Source: Tubiluchus corallicola (Eukaryota; Priapulida; Priapulimorpha; Priapulimorphida; Tubiluchidae). Taken from it: a DNA stretch of 64,000 bases. Positions 13,462-27,245 of the stretch are shown one piece after another. Every line of letters starts with the position of its first letter. Positions within the stretch are counted from its first letter, which is position 1. The notes below the pieces were generated by a model that saw only the letters and a program-made list of their open reading frames with translations, was not told the origin of the DNA and did no database searches. Position numbers and translations under genes: made by a program. The stretch spans positions 62,001 through 126,000 of the forward strand of contig JAQGDQ010000136.1 in NCBI GenBank assembly GCA_030141605.1. Reading direction: 5' to 3'.

Positions 13462-13566
<105 letters not shown>

Positions 13567-13821
13567 TCATGCAAAATATTAGCAAAGTTAATTAAAAACA
13601 AATTATCGCGGCCAGTTAACATATAAAATATCCTAGTGCAGTAAAACGCTTACGAAATTTTCTCGTTTAATGCGACTTACGAATTTACATTCAAACAACA
13701 GATGAGGTGAGGTTTACCTCCCATCTAAATATTGGCACATATTATTATCTGCATAACCAATATTGTACAATAAATTATTAAAATTGTCTTGACAGGTAGG
13801 CAGCCTTGATAACCAAGATTG

Positions 13822-13862
13822 ATAGGTAGGTAGGTAAGTAGGTAGGTAAGTAAGTATTTAAG
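13822..13862. repeat. (TAGG)/(TAAG)n tetranucleotide tract
   Basis: Short run of GGTAGGTAAGTA units just before the large purine array. Confidence 0.85.
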
Positions 13863-13919
13863 TAATAATTCTTAATTATCTCTCTTAATTAATTCACCAT
13901 CAATTTCTCGAGTGCAAGG

Positions 13920-14418
13920 GAGGGGAGAAAAGGGAAAGAAAGAGAAAAGAAAAGAGAGGAGAGGAGAGGAGAGGAGAGAAGAGGAAAGGAGAGGAGAGGA
14001 GAAAAGAAGACAGCAGAGCGCAGCAGAGAAGAGACGAGAAGAGAAGAGAAGAGAAGAGAAGAGAAGAGAAGAGAAGAGAAGAGAAGAGAAGAGAAGAGAA
14101 GAGAAGAGAAGAGAAGAGAAGAGAAGAGAAGAGAAGAGAAGAGAAGAGAAGAGAAGAGAAGAGAAGAGAAGAGAAGAGAAGAAAAGAGAACAGAACCGAA
14201 CAGAAGAAAGGAAATGGAAGAGAAGAGAAGAGAAGAGAAGAGAAGAGAAGAGAAGAGAAGAGAAGAGAAGAGAAGAGAAGAGAAGAGAAGAGAAGAGAAG
14301 AGAAGAGAAGAGAAGAGAAGAGAAGAGAAGAGAAGAGAAGAGAAGGAAAGGAAAAGAAAACAAAAGAAAAACAGAAACAGAAAGAAAAGCAAAAAAGAAA
14401 GAGAAGAAGAAAAGATAA
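13920..14418. repeat. (AGAGA/GAGAA)n polypurine minisatellite, about 500 bp
   Basis: Nearly 400 bp of GAGAA pentamers in two blocks (14031-14185 and 14217-14345), split by a degenerate segment. The plus strand is almost pure purine. Because the unit is 5 bp, most frames stay open on both strands, giving Arg/Glu-rich or Leu/Phe/Ser-rich artefacts. Confidence 0.97.
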
Positions 14419-16087
14419 GTAAAGTAAACAGCAAAAGTGCGCCATCAGTTAAACACATTACAGAGCACCCTCCCTCACTTATTGTTTACATCATCTATTA
14501 AGTGCTCTATATTTTTATTTATCCGATTCTTTTAAAACCTTAAAGCCAGCTGTAATAAAGAATTATTAAATCTTGCATAAGTCAAAGTTCATATGTATTT
14601 TAGTTACTCAAAACTTTATTATTTCAACAAATCGTCATAATTTACGACTAAAAATTTAGGAATAAACCCTTGTTTATTATAAATAATGTTTATTAACTTT
14701 CACCTGTAGTTAACTGGTTATTGTAGAAAACAATTTGTTATTGTAGAAAACTGTTTTTAAGTGTACATTGCTATTGGATTGTACGCACTCCCAGCATGCA
14801 CTTGTGCTGTCAGCCATTATTAACACAAAATCAATAAAGCGCCTATATATCTACTAACTCACGCAGTTGAACTTTTCTTCTTTTAATTTACAATTTGTGT
14901 TTTCAATAAATATAGTTTTTTTATGTTTTGCTGCATATGGCGCGCTGCTCTTTGTTTTTTCTTCGCTTTCTGTCACTTAACTCATAAAAGTTTTTTCTGT
15001 TTTACTTTATAAGCCTACTTTTTTCTATTTGTCGTTTCTTCTTTATCTTTTCTTATTCTCAAATTTATCCTATTATTTTCAAGTTTAAATTATACACACA
15101 TATATGTTTTCTGTTTCATATACCATTTCTTTTAGCTTCAAGTATTTTGCCTGTAACCATGATGAGGCTTATCTCTTAATTTCATATCTTTAAAAACCCA
15201 CGAATATTTCTATATATGCCTAGATCACTATTTCATATTCAGCCACAACAAGAATTCACTAAATACGTTTTTTGGAAAACTCGTCCGACAAAAAAGAGGA
15301 GAAAACATCGCTTCTTTTTTCAGGACAGATGTAGATGTTTTACTACAAAAATAAGTTACTATGCACATCAATAGCGGCAACGGAAACGAGACTAATATAG
15401 CTTTGTGACTGCAAATTCATTATCAGTTTCTCTCTAAATCACAGGGGAAAATGAAGTACTTTGGCATTTCTGAATAGTTGTACAAAAACGCCGTATTCTA
15501 CGTACCCGTCTACTCTAATTTACGTAGAGATGCATCATGAAAATTAATGCACCAAGTATACGCAATGATGAAGCTTTAACGAATGTCTCATTTAATTGCC
15601 CAAAGTGCTTCAAGCAACTGATAAAACTGTAAGTTTCTGCCAACGTCGAGCGCTAATATTTATTATTTTCGCAAATTTGCATAAGTGATAAACTGTAAAT
15701 TTCGGGACTATTTTTGATCACGTAACCTCGTAAAATTTTTAGCGTTACTTTCCGCATTTATTTACGTTGATCTTGTAGCGTTGGGCTACAACTAAGCCAC
15801 GCCAGCTTTTTTATTCAATCCAGTTTTGGTATGTACCATTAAGACTATGTACGATAACAGGTAAGCCTTATATACTAGTGTGTCTGTTTTAGGTTATATA
15901 TGCTATAACGAAGACCAAACATCTAGACTTTTATGAGTTAAAGACAAAACTTGATACATGCACTAAATAACAAACGAATTAAATTCAGACAAGCCAATTT
16001 CACTATAACTGACTTTTGTTTTTTTTCTTATTTTTCTCCAAACGTGTTCAGCTGCTCTACATCTGTGTATGTACCTTTCATTACTAC

Positions 16088-16178
16088 AATTAAAAATTCT
16101 TTGATATAACAACAGATTCAATGTTGAACCTTGAGGGATACCACTGCGCACAGTCAAGACTTTGCTCAGCCACCGCAA
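16088..16178 (-). pseudogene. Fragment of a non-LTR retrotransposon reverse transcriptase
   Basis: The minus strand reads VRSGIPQGSTLNLLL, close to the reverse transcriptase motif SGVPQGSxLGPLLF of jockey, CR1 and related elements. The following YIND motif and all other domains are missing, and the frame ends in unrelated AT-rich sequence, so this is a short degraded relic. Confidence 0.45.
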
Positions 16179-19100
16179 GTTTGTATTTAAGCTTATTATT
16201 ATATGTTTATTACGGTTGACCAGTTACAAAGTATAAAATTATAAAATATAACTATATTAAGTGTTTTTAAGCCTGTAAGTACGTAACATATCAATCTGTT
16301 TTAATGTACCATACAACTAGATAACACAATGATGATACCGATTTACTCTATCGTTATTCCATTTTCACTTCTGATAGTAGAGGAAAGTTAAATTTAGTCG
16401 GCACTTAGGGATAGAGATTATGTAAACTAGACGCCAGATTGCCAATCGTCTTCAGCCATTACCAGTATAAGAATTACCAAGACGGTAAGGAGAATATTGA
16501 ATAAAGGCGAAGAAATTGCGTTACGATATTTCATCACACTCCAATCATGCGAAAGTTTTCGCGCCAACATCAAGTAACTCTGTTAGGGTTCCCACACCAT
16601 TGTCTGACTAGGCATGTTCATAATCTGAAACCTAAATTTAAATGTATATGTATCCCAAAAGAGACATTTAAAATTACTGTAATCTGTACAGTAATCACCG
16701 TTGTGGTAATCAACTCGAACTTGCTGAATCAGACAAGACAATAAGGCAACACTAAATGGTATTCCACAAGGTTCAGCGTTAAGTCAAAGGCACTTATTTT
16801 TTCGCTGCTTAAATAATTTTTCAGCAACATTGACTACTTATTTAAATTACTACGGCGCTTGAAGAAACGTTTGCATGTTGGCGATCAACGGTTTGGATTA
16901 TCAATAATTAGAAGGTTCACCAATAGAGGAGATTCCTGGCCATTTCCTCGGTGCCCTCCCTAGGCCTTACGACCTTGGTACCCAAATACGTGGCACTTCC
17001 ATCTACGGCATTTGCTACTAGAAACGTCTAAATGCATTATCATTAGAAGTTGGTAAAAACATTGTTTACTTTCATTGTAATCATTAATCATAATCATTTT
17101 CATTATAAGCGTTTTTACGTAACATTAGTAGAAAAAATGCAGTTGATAAACTTGTAATAAACAGTAATGAAAGCTACGCCAGCGTCATTACTTAAGAAAG
17201 GAATTATTTGGTAAGTTTAGTTGATTTTAGTATCACGGGGGCAACAAGAGAATACAACAATCTTGTCTGCAGAAGAAAACGCTAAACAAATCCCACACTC
17301 AGCGCTCAAGGAGAGAATTAACAAGCTTAAAGCCTTAACAATAATTCCATTTTAAGACTGATACAAAGGTTTTAGTCTCAAAATGACATAGAAACTATTG
17401 TTATTACGCTATCTTCTCGACAAGTTAATTTAGATATAAAGAGTATTTATCTCTTGGCGATTCTTGCAAAAACAAGGACATTGGTGTACGTAAACTAGCA
17501 AATGCCACTTTGGATGTCTGCTGACCAGACTATACACAGTTTTCACAAGAAAAGCAAAAAATGTTTGAAGCCCAACAGTTTCTGGACTAATTTCGCATTA
17601 CTACATCAAAATTGTTCATCAAAGTTCATTACAGATTTAAGCGATAAATTAAGCAGATTTAACAACAAAATTAGAATCACTCATTTTAAGTAACTTCGAT
17701 GGATTTCGAATCACTTATGCCATAATAAACTTTATCAAGTTTCGACGAATATAGAATGCACGTGCCTTGCTGAAATGTTAACAGTGCTGACCAAGAGCGA
17801 GAAAATGACCGTAGCACTGTGGAAACAGAAAATAGCCACGGGAAGAGCATTAAATGTGGATTTCTTCAAGAAAGACGCTTGACCGCGTTTTTACACCGTC
17901 ACTAAGCTTTGTACACTAAGCCAAAGCCGCAAGTCCCGTGTGAATTTGCAGTTTGATCAGACGTCAGTATAGTGTGCCAAAGGTGGATTAGAAATAATCC
18001 ACGTTTAATTCCACCACTAGATGGCTTGTTATTTGTATCTAATTCGCGGAAGTTACTACTGTGTTCATTCGTTTTCAACAGCTGTTGTATGGCCAGGTTA
18101 TCAAATATTGAGTAATCAAGCGATTTATTAGACTAAATCGCTAGTCATCCAACGAGTTCGATTTTCGGATTTAAGTATGTTTTAAAGATTTAAACCCAAA
18201 AATTTTTTTCAGGCTTTATGCACAACGCGGAGACGTTTTAAAATTTTGTAGCTAACTTCTTCTTTTCATAAATAAAATAAAGCTGATTTCTCACTGTAAC
18301 TCGCTACAGTTTATTCCACCTTGGGATATCGACGATATTCTCCTGTATCTCATTACTTGTACCTTATATTTTCGTCTAGGTAACTCTGAGCATTTGACTC
18401 AAATTTTTATATGTTTTTACGCCTATTAGTTGCCCGACCCAGCTGTCGGCTAAATATAATACATAATATACATAATACATTTCATTGTGTGATAAAAGTG
18501 TAAATTCAATACTTAAAAAACGCACATCGTAAAAATATTTATAAAATTAATTGCTACAGTCACCGTTAATAATATTTAATTATTTTACAAATTATGTTGG
18601 TATCTGTCATATCATTTCTTTAAAGCATTTTTACTGGAGGCTACCACTATATATCCAGATAAGCTGTTCCACAAAGTAAACCAGCGTAACAGTCTAAAGG
18701 GCCGTTTAGACGATCAGTTTTTTTTTCGTCAAACTTGTTTGTCAGTTTTAGTTTTACAAACTATTATGTAAACAACGAAACTGACAAACTTTTAGTTTGA
18801 TAAACAAAGTATGATGGTCGTAAAGCTTAAACTTACATCGAAAAATGATGGGACAACTTTCTGAATTGACTTTCTTGAAGTTTGCATTATTGGAAACTAA
18901 CAAGCAGAATTCTTGTTGTTTAAAATTAAATGTGACACCCAAAACTAATGTTATGCTGAGCTGCTTTTTGATTCCATTACATAGCACATAAAATCTTGTT
19001 TCCCCCGAGCATCTCTACCCTATTTGCAAACCTAAAACAACGTAATGGCATCCCAGATGCGTACAATAATTTGCTTAACGTTCTAGCTGTGTTTGTGCAG

Positions 19101-19514
19101 CTATAATGTATCATTAATCTTGTTGGTATGTACATGCTTACATGCATTAGTTCATGTTAAAATAAGCATGTTGTATGAAGTTATTAATTTGTACAGTTGC
19201 GCCTACATTTGCAGCATTGGTCCAACAGTAGAAATCTTATTTTTGTATTACATTGTTCCTTTAGTGCAGCATCTAGATGTAGCTTACAGGTAGATAACGC
19301 ATACCCGTGATCTCCAGTTAAGGCGCTAGCTTTCACAAACAATTGAAAGACAGACGATTTTATGACCTTCTCTCATTTTGACCTATTTTATAAATCATAC
19401 ACTTTGCCGCCTATAATAATAATATTTATTACTTATATATTTCTATATTTGTAATAATTAATTCTCAGAAACGGCTGTGGCGGCCTTAACGACGCCCGTG
19501 AAGATGTGACACCA

Positions 19515-19680
19515 GCTGTGACGTCACCGCTGGAGTACAATTCTCCAACGGCAGGAATCGTCCATTAATTTTTTGTCACTGGGTTAACGCCGCATTGTTT
19601 CAGAACCTCTGATGTCATAACTGGGTAGTGGGCAAATGCAACAATATCACTATGACGCACGTACGATTCTTGCCCACTAA
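19515..19680. promoter_or_regulatory. CRE-like site and inverted repeat
   Basis: A perfect TGACGTCA in GCTGTGACGTCACCGC near 19518, followed by an inverted repeat AGTGGGCAA (about 19627) and TTGCCCACT (about 19670). It lies in a GC-richer island of otherwise AT-rich DNA. No gene start was found beside it. Confidence 0.3.
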
Positions 19681-22600
19681 ATTGAAGTTGGACTGCTAAA
19701 ATTAATAATTATCAGCATTTGTCGGTGTAGATGATTGTCAGCAAAATAAAATTCAATTCAATTCAGCTTAATTACCAGGAATTATCTGTTAACTGCGGTA
19801 AAGATAATTACCTATTTTTAAATTTTCATAGAACATTACAGAACCAACGATTTCTGCTAGTTTTAATTGTAGCGTGGCTTCCTCGTAGGAGCATCCTGTT
19901 AATTTCCGGATGGTGATGCATGCACTTCCGGTAAATGGTATTAGCAGCGCCACAGTGTGATTGCAGGTTGTTGTTTTAGTCTGATAACAGACAACATTGA
20001 ATGTCCAAAACCATACACTGAATTTACATGAGCGAATCGTAGAGGGCATTTGATTAGGTCACTACTAGTAACAATAACTACTATTGCATGCACCTTTCCT
20101 GCTCCTTACTTTGGAATTGTTTATTGTACGAGACGTATCCAAGCTTATAGCATGGATCGTACAAGCTTGTTTTTCTTTGCACGGGCCGTTCTCTTTTACA
20201 GCGCTTTTGCAAATTAAGGAAGCCTCCAGCCACTTACATTCATTGGTAAAAAATGCACGCATGTACTTGATTTTATGTGTGCTCGCTTTGCTGATACAAG
20301 CATACTTGTATAAATCCTGTAGCAGAAAAGTAATTCCGTCTTCTCTTCTTGAAAAACAGACTTACTCTTTTAACTCAGCAACCTAGACAATTTAAACCAA
20401 TCATTAGTCTAACGATCAACCAAGCGCACTACAGTTTTACAATTCATTACAATACATTACAAATACAATGCAGTACATTACAAGGCAAAAAACTACACAG
20501 ACACAACCCCGCATGAGGTATAATCATTTTTATAGACTGAAGGAGTTTGCGGTGTCCACGATTTCACGAATGATTTTTTCATAAAATCGTTCTTACGAAG
20601 GACCGCAGAATTAAGTGGATTCTTCGAGCTTTTTTAAAGATTTTGAAAAATAACAAACGTCTGCAAAATGTTTCTCAAAATTTCACAATAGAAAGCACGA
20701 TAAATAAAATGTTCTTGCGTAAGATCGTTCTACGAATATTCTTTTCAACTCAATGGTAAATCGGGTCCCTAGTTAGGGTAGTTACTAGTGTTTCATTCTA
20801 GTAGTCTAGCGAAAACCATGTGCATGTTTGTATGATTTCGAAACTTTAGTGTGTTAAAAGATTTTGAAATCCTCACATAAATTGTCATTAAAGGAAGAAC
20901 AAACATTAATTATATTATTGTTTAGTGGCCGTAGAACAAAACAGCGATACAAAAACTGTATATTCTAGAGACGAAAACATAACGTAATACTTCACCAAAT
21001 GATATCAAGACTGCAATAGAATTCAAATATTTTATGGACCAATCTAGCATTAATTTTCATAGCTTTATCATCTTGTGGCGAATTTAAAAACATAAATTCA
21101 AACAGATTCATTATTTATCTTTTTTAAAGCTACCAGAATTCTGTCTGGAGCACTTTGTGTGCCCAAAGTTGGAACTAAGTGGGACGAAAAGATGTGCGTC
21201 AACTGTTGTGTACCATGGGCAAATGTGAGCTCATTTAATTTACCTGAATAGCGCAATTAACACAATTAATCTTATTGATTGAGAATGTAATTGCTAACTT
21301 TTCACGTGCTTTTAAGCAGTCGCCTATGTTATTATGCTTACATGAGAGCCGCTCTTGGTCAATACGGACTCTATGAATTAAGAGCTGAATTCGCTTCCAT
21401 CGACCCACAACCATTCCGCCTTTTAAGATGCTTCACTGGATTCTGAACGTAGTTTAATAAGCGCATGCGTAAGTGTATAGTATTCGCTACTCTACACATA
21501 GGGCATAAAACAAACGTGTACTAGATTGCTGGCTAACTTTCAATAAATACATAATAAATAAGTTCAGCTCTCTAAATCACTGATGCTCCTAGCTTGCTTT
21601 ACTCGTCCGTCAAACTGCAACTAAACGCGCTGGAGTTGACCTTGGTGTCAGCTTTAAAGCAGTTAAGTGATCGCCGATCAAAAAATTCTTTGAGAAGTTT
21701 AGTAACTGACCAAGAGAAGTTTAAAACTGCCTGGCACCGTATAAAGCAAAACAAAAACAAAGAAAGAACAAAATAAAGTTTCATGTCATTTGAACTAATT
21801 GCTATATAGTTTAATTTTCTTCGACATACAGTAATATTCTTTAAACATTTTTGTGTACGTACATAACATATCGCAAGAAGGACGCAGCAAGTTGAATTTT
21901 AAAGCGATATAACTATGCTGTGAAAACGACACGTCATTGTAAGGAATGATATAACTATACTCATATCAAAAAACGAACCTAAGGTTACGAACGAATAATA
22001 ATAGCTACGTTATAAAAAAACATTGTATGTCGATGGAAGACATAAAATATTAAGAAGTTAAAATTACTGAAATTAACCAGATTGCAATCTACGGGAATAA
22101 AATAAAACTAGTAATATACTAATTCTAAAAATCTATCGCGGCATATGCAAAGTGAATTGTGTTACTTTTGCCTTGCTAGCCTAAGGAACGTATCGTCTTG
22201 TCAAATCTTAAAACTACAATAACGTTGACGTTTAGTTAAATACGTCACATTGAATGAAGTCGCCAGGTCAACCTGTTGGTGCAGTCAATCGTTGCAGTTT
22301 TTCCACTCTAAAAAATGTAGCAAAGCCACTCTTACTGTGTGGCAGTGTGGTATAAATGGTTCACACTATGATTTGAGATTGCTTAATGCTGTTTGTGCAA
22401 TTTCTCTACTTTTCTTAAACACCAAACAAAACGTTTTGGAAATGTTTAATATATAATTTTTGCAGGTTGCTAAGACGAACCAAAATAAACATAATTTCTC
22501 CTAAGTTGCATTAATATCATAATTACTTTGAAGGTGAAATGAAATCTGAGAATGACTTTATGATACAAGTGCAAACTTTGGGTAGTTACCACGTTATCAG

Positions 22601-24098
22601 CTCTAATTTGCCAATTAGATTAAGTTTATATATGTAATCCGATCAGATTTTTTGCAATCATTTAGTCAGCAATTACCTTTATTTTACTGAGCTTTTTAAA
22701 TCGCACGTTTTAATTTACGCGCTGCTTTGAACACTTGAAGGATCATAAAATTCGTCAGCGCAGTAAAATGGAAAACAGTTGGCCTTTCAATGGCCGCTTT
22801 AATGCTCGAGGAAAACAGAGAATAAGAAAAATGAAGTTTGAGGACAGATTGTATGTATTTTCAACTCTGATTTTTAAAACCGCTTTCATGTTCATGCAGG
22901 GAATGACCCCCGAATAACCCTACCTAACAAGACCTCATTAAAGAAGTACCTGCGTCTCCACGAGTTAATTAACAAGGTGTTAAATAGTGCTTCAATTAAG
23001 AATGACCTTGACGTTGCCTTGTATTACCAAGCTCTCTTCAACACACGCATGTAGAGTTGCTTTTCCACTTTAAACAAGACAATAACTTGACATCTTGACA
23101 TGTGTGACGTTTTTTCTTGCTTTTTGCCTTTTTGCTTAAAGAAATAAACAAACGAAAAAAATAAGTTTTCGAAAATTTTGACGCGTTGCAATTAATTCTG
23201 TCAGTAATGTACTCTTTAAAGCTCCATTCACTCTTATGGACTAGAAAATTAATTTAAAATATCCGTTATAATGAATTTTTGTGCTCAGTTAAACAGATTT
23301 TTTCTCGATCAGCGCTCACAAGTATTAAACAACTTAATTCTAACATTCAAGCTTCCTCTAATTTGTAAATATGACACAGGCAAAAGTGACACAGGAAAAA
23401 ATAAAAAAATTGCAGACTTGTAAATTACGAGTTTAGGTTTAGGTTTGCTATGAAAGATAATTATATAAATACTAATACGGGTATATTTTTGTATGTTTGC
23501 TTGTTTTACGCTTTTTCCAGTCAAACGAATCAGACGAATAAATTTAGGACTGTTCGGGTTTGGCAGAGTTCTGCTTCCTACCAAGCGCATTCTAGTTTTA
23601 TTACAGCAATTATTTGTATCATAATAATTTTTGCGCCACTTTTTGCTACTTTCCCGTTTGTGCCATTTTTGACCTGCGCCATTTTTACCTACATACGTGT
23701 ATATATTTTGTATGGATGCGTTTTTGTAGTTGTATATTTTAGTACGTATTTTTGCAGTCTACAGTTTCTAGATAATAATTATTACAAGAATTGATCTATC
23801 AATCCACAATAGTTGTCTGGCTCACGAACTATATATTATAATATCAATATGTATTCTAAATTCATTGTTTATCTAGTCTGCAGATAGAGGCATTAATGTG
23901 TGCAACTTCGATGTTTCTGCAATGGGTTACAGAGAAAATACGTTATCCGTTTAACCCTCAATTCCTATCAATAACCCTGCCGGGAAGAAAATAGTACATC
24001 TCAGTTTTTTACAGATATGCTTAGTTTTAATTTAAAAGTTCTGTGAAGCTGTACAATTTATGTCTGCACCTAGTCGAATATAATCTGATGCTACATTG

Positions 24099-24419
24099 TC
24101 ACTGTTTTTCAGCTTGGCAGTAATCAAATTTTAGAAAAGCTGCATTAAGCCACCCAGTGTTGAGTTCAATTAGTGTTGGCAATCTATTCGTATTTTCTAA
24201 CAGCCCATCAACGCAATGATGACAAGTTATTGCACCACGGATTAGTGCAGAGTGAATTAACAAAGCGCTAAACAAATTGAGCTCGGGATTAGCTTGAAGG
24301 GCTACTAAGTCACGAACCTTGGTTGAATCACAGAAAACTTGCAGACAAATCACGTTTACGCCGCTTAAGCATAAAACTAGAAAACAGAATCGAAAATAAA
24401 ACAGAGAACGACTCGTCAT
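24099..24419 (-). CDS. Possible small secreted protein or first exon, 106 aa
   Basis: An ORF of 106 codons begins MTSRSLFYFRFCFLVLCLSG, which looks like a signal peptide, followed by about 80 residues with several cysteines (ITCHHC) and ordinary composition. It is the only ORF in the first 36 kb that is neither low-complexity nor an obvious repeat and has a credible N-terminus. No family is recognised and no flanking exon was found. In 36 kb of AT-rich DNA an ORF of this length can occur by chance, so this is a weak call. Confidence 0.2.
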   Translation of the reverse strand: MTSRSLFYFRFCFLVLCLSGVNVICLQVFCDSTKVRDLVALQANPELNLFSALLIHSALIRGAITCHHCVDGLLENTNRLPTLIELNTGWLNAAFLKFDYCQAEKQ

Positions 24420-25077
24420 GAAAAGCTGTCAGGGAAGCTGTATGGGATTTTGCGTTCGCAAAGTTGACGAAGGCCAAAAAACAGCATTAACAATTTGCAG
24501 CTCAATAATTCAAAGATATTATCGAAATATCCAAAAAAAATAAAAAAGTTATGTATTTAGTCAACTACACATATAATTTAGTAAAACATATTAACTAACA
24601 ATTATCAACCAAAATAGTTTGGAAAAGATCAAATAAGCCACTAATTTAGAGTTATGAGAGATAGTAAAGCCATATAATGCAATAATACATAAAACACACC
24701 AATACACATTACGGATAAAAGAAAAAAATCTATGCGAGTCATCACTAACTAATGGTTATCTTACTCTAACTGGTAACTTCGCAACAAAATTTTATTACAG
24801 GCCTTTGCACTTTCATAAACCACCAATTCTAAACCGACAACTAAGCAGCAAAAAAGCCTAAAAATTAATGAAATAACCGATAATGACTCGAAGCCAACTG
24901 ACACGATAATTAATAACAAAGAGAAGTAATCGCTCGTCTGTGCGTGGTGCAATCCATTAAAAACAAGGTCTTATTTGCTGCTTGTGCACTAAAATGATGA
25001 GATGTTTGAACTTGTGACGTGTAGCTCCCTCTAGCGATAAAAAGTCAAGTGGTCGCTACACGCGGCGACAATAATAA

Positions 25078-25136
25078 TAGTGGTGATGATGATGATGATA
25101 ATGATGATGATGATGGCGACAACAACGACAATAAAA

Positions 25137-25188
<52 letters not shown>

Positions 25189-25219
25189 GATGATGATGAT
25201 GATGATGATAATAATAATA
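25078..25219. repeat. (GAT)n trinucleotide repeat
   Basis: Imperfect then nearly perfect GAT/ATG units; the opposite strand shows a poly-His frame. Confidence 0.95.
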
Positions 25220-26804
25220 ATGGAATAAAGCCTACAGCTACTTTAAAAAACAAATTTGACCTAAAGGAAAGACGTGTGGAAAAATCCGTCCGTGTCGGAT
25301 AAAACTAATTTTACAGACAGAAAGATTAACTAATTAAAACATTATTTAAAAAATACTATACTGAAAATATATTAAATATTATTTCCGAAAGGGCAAAGAT
25401 CCTTGAGCGTATACAAAAACATCAAAGTAATAAAAGAAATGTTAGTAGCAGAAGTTTAATACTCAATCCATAAAACTATAGACACATTTCCGCATTATAA
25501 CTTTGAGTTAATAATCCAGCTCTTTATTAACACATCAGTAAAAACTATTCCGCGCATAACGTGAATGCCACTTCCCAAGAAATTTCAAATGCTATTCGCT
25601 AAAAAACTCGAGAATCCGCTTAATTAGACTAGGAATCTTTAATAACACGCCAGTAATCGCGTGTTAATAATTTGTTCAAAAGGAGCGCTGCTTTTTAATT
25701 TTTGATCCAAATTAGTTTGCGAAGACGGAAAAACCTGTCACAAAGAACTTGAGAAAATTACATGGTCTAAATAGTCGCAGTATAAAAACTGAAATTAATT
25801 CCTGCAAGCTGCTGATCCATATTCCACACATTCTACCTTGTAGCCACAATATTTTTGATGTATTTCGCTTTGTGTACGGTTAGTTTACAGATATCTATAG
25901 ATCGACAAGTTTCTGCTGTGAGTCTTTTGATAAGTTTTATAAGAATTTCAAGCAAAATTCTGCACGTTCTACAAAGCTATCTCCGATATTGCATTGCAAA
26001 TAAATGTATAATGAAGAAATTCGCACTCTATCTATATACATCATATAAAAGGAACACAATTCCACAGCTGGGTAGTCAAAATTGCACAAACATAACTCAG
26101 AGAATATTTTAACTATTGATGAGCTTACTGGTAAACGTACAGTAAATAATGAACCCTTTCAGCAAAAATTTATCTATTTGTGAATAATTTATTAGTGGTA
26201 AGTTTTTATTCTAGTGGTAAATAATATTTATAATTTGTAATAAAACTTGAACGCCAAAGACCGAAGCTTATGGTGATAAACTAATCTTATGTGACGGGAA
26301 ATTAAGATTAAAGAACAAAAATGTATCTAAAGTAATGTGACTGAAATGAACCGTTAGCACACATTCACCTAATTCTTTGCATATTTTATTAATGAATAAT
26401 TAATTTTAATATTAATTTTACTTATTAGATTATATCATGCACATGACTTTCATAGTTATGTTGATTGGTTACTAAAATGGTAGGACAAACCTGCCGACAA
26501 AAACTTGCCTACTCAAAACAAGGCCGCAAATTTAAATTCGCAAGCAAGACGATACTCGATACATAACGTAAATGTAAAACAGATCCGCGTGAATGACAAT
26601 GTTTATCACTTGAATACGCCTGGTTCAGTGCGGTTTAGTCATTTGCGACCCTACAAGTTTCGTAACTCTATGTACAATTGTTTTGGAGTTACCAGTGGCA
26701 CTCAAGTTATCAATTGCCTGAGCGCCTACCCCTGGTTGCTGCGTGTTTCACGACCTAGTCCTTCTGTGTTTGCGACTTAACGTGAATTTAGCAAAGACCA
26801 AGTT
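25220..26804. other. No gene seen
   Basis: One 91-codon ORF (26505-26780) has ordinary composition but no known motif and runs up to the dispersed repeat. A short palindrome around AACACGCCAGTAATCGCGTG lies near 25645. Confidence 0.4.
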
Positions 26805-27245
26805 TTCTGGGAAGTTAGGCTTATTTCAATGTTCGCGAAAAATTTTGGAAGGATTTAGTAATAAAAGTGTGATAAGCGTCTTGTGTAATTAGTAAAATCA
26901 CTTCAAAGTGTGTGCGTGTGTGGGGGGTTATTTCACGCTTGGGCACTCCCATTCTGAATCTACATTTTTCCACCAATGACGTCGTTCGTCAAGCAGCGTA
27001 CACTGTCAATTTCCATCAAAAGAGTACTCAATTCTTACAAATAATAGACAGGTAATTTCGTAAGATGTAACATAAACATAACGTAAACACAAAGATTTGG
27101 TAACCTGCAGCATGCTTACGGAAAGCCACGATGCGCTTACGAAAAATCGCGAAGTCCGCCAGTTACGTCAATTTTCAAGTCAATGGCGGTTACCACCACG
27201 CCTGAAAATTTCTATATAGCGGTTGTATAAATTAACTTGATTGTT
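26805..27245. repeat. Dispersed repeat, copy 1
   Basis: About 440 bp matching 53872-54290 in the protease intron in order and orientation. Shared pieces include GTTAGGCTTATTTCAA / GTTGGGTTTATTTCAA, TGTAATTAGTAAA / GTAATTAAGTAAA, GCTTGGGC, CATGCTTAC and GCCTGAAAATTTCTA. No coding content. Confidence 0.7.

Larger units (their letters stand above)
14419..25077. other. Long gene-poor stretch
   Basis: Contains the reverse transcriptase relic at 16088, the CRE-like site at 19515 and the doubtful ORF at 24099. Otherwise AT-rich DNA with scattered short ORFs and no supported exon. Confidence 0.5.

Noticed and set aside
13872-14501. Several 95-189 codon ORFs on both strands
   Set aside because: They are reading frames of a 5-bp polypurine repeat, rich in Arg/Glu or Leu/Phe/Ser only.
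23450-23794. 114-codon hydrophobic ORF
   Set aside because: T-rich sequence gives Phe/Ile/Tyr-rich frames by chance; an overlapping opposite-strand ORF has equal support.
25056-25253. Poly-His ORF, minus strand
   Set aside because: Translation of the GAT repeat.
26505-26780. 91-codon ORF with protein-like composition
   Set aside because: No motif, signal peptide or splice support; it adjoins a dispersed repeat.
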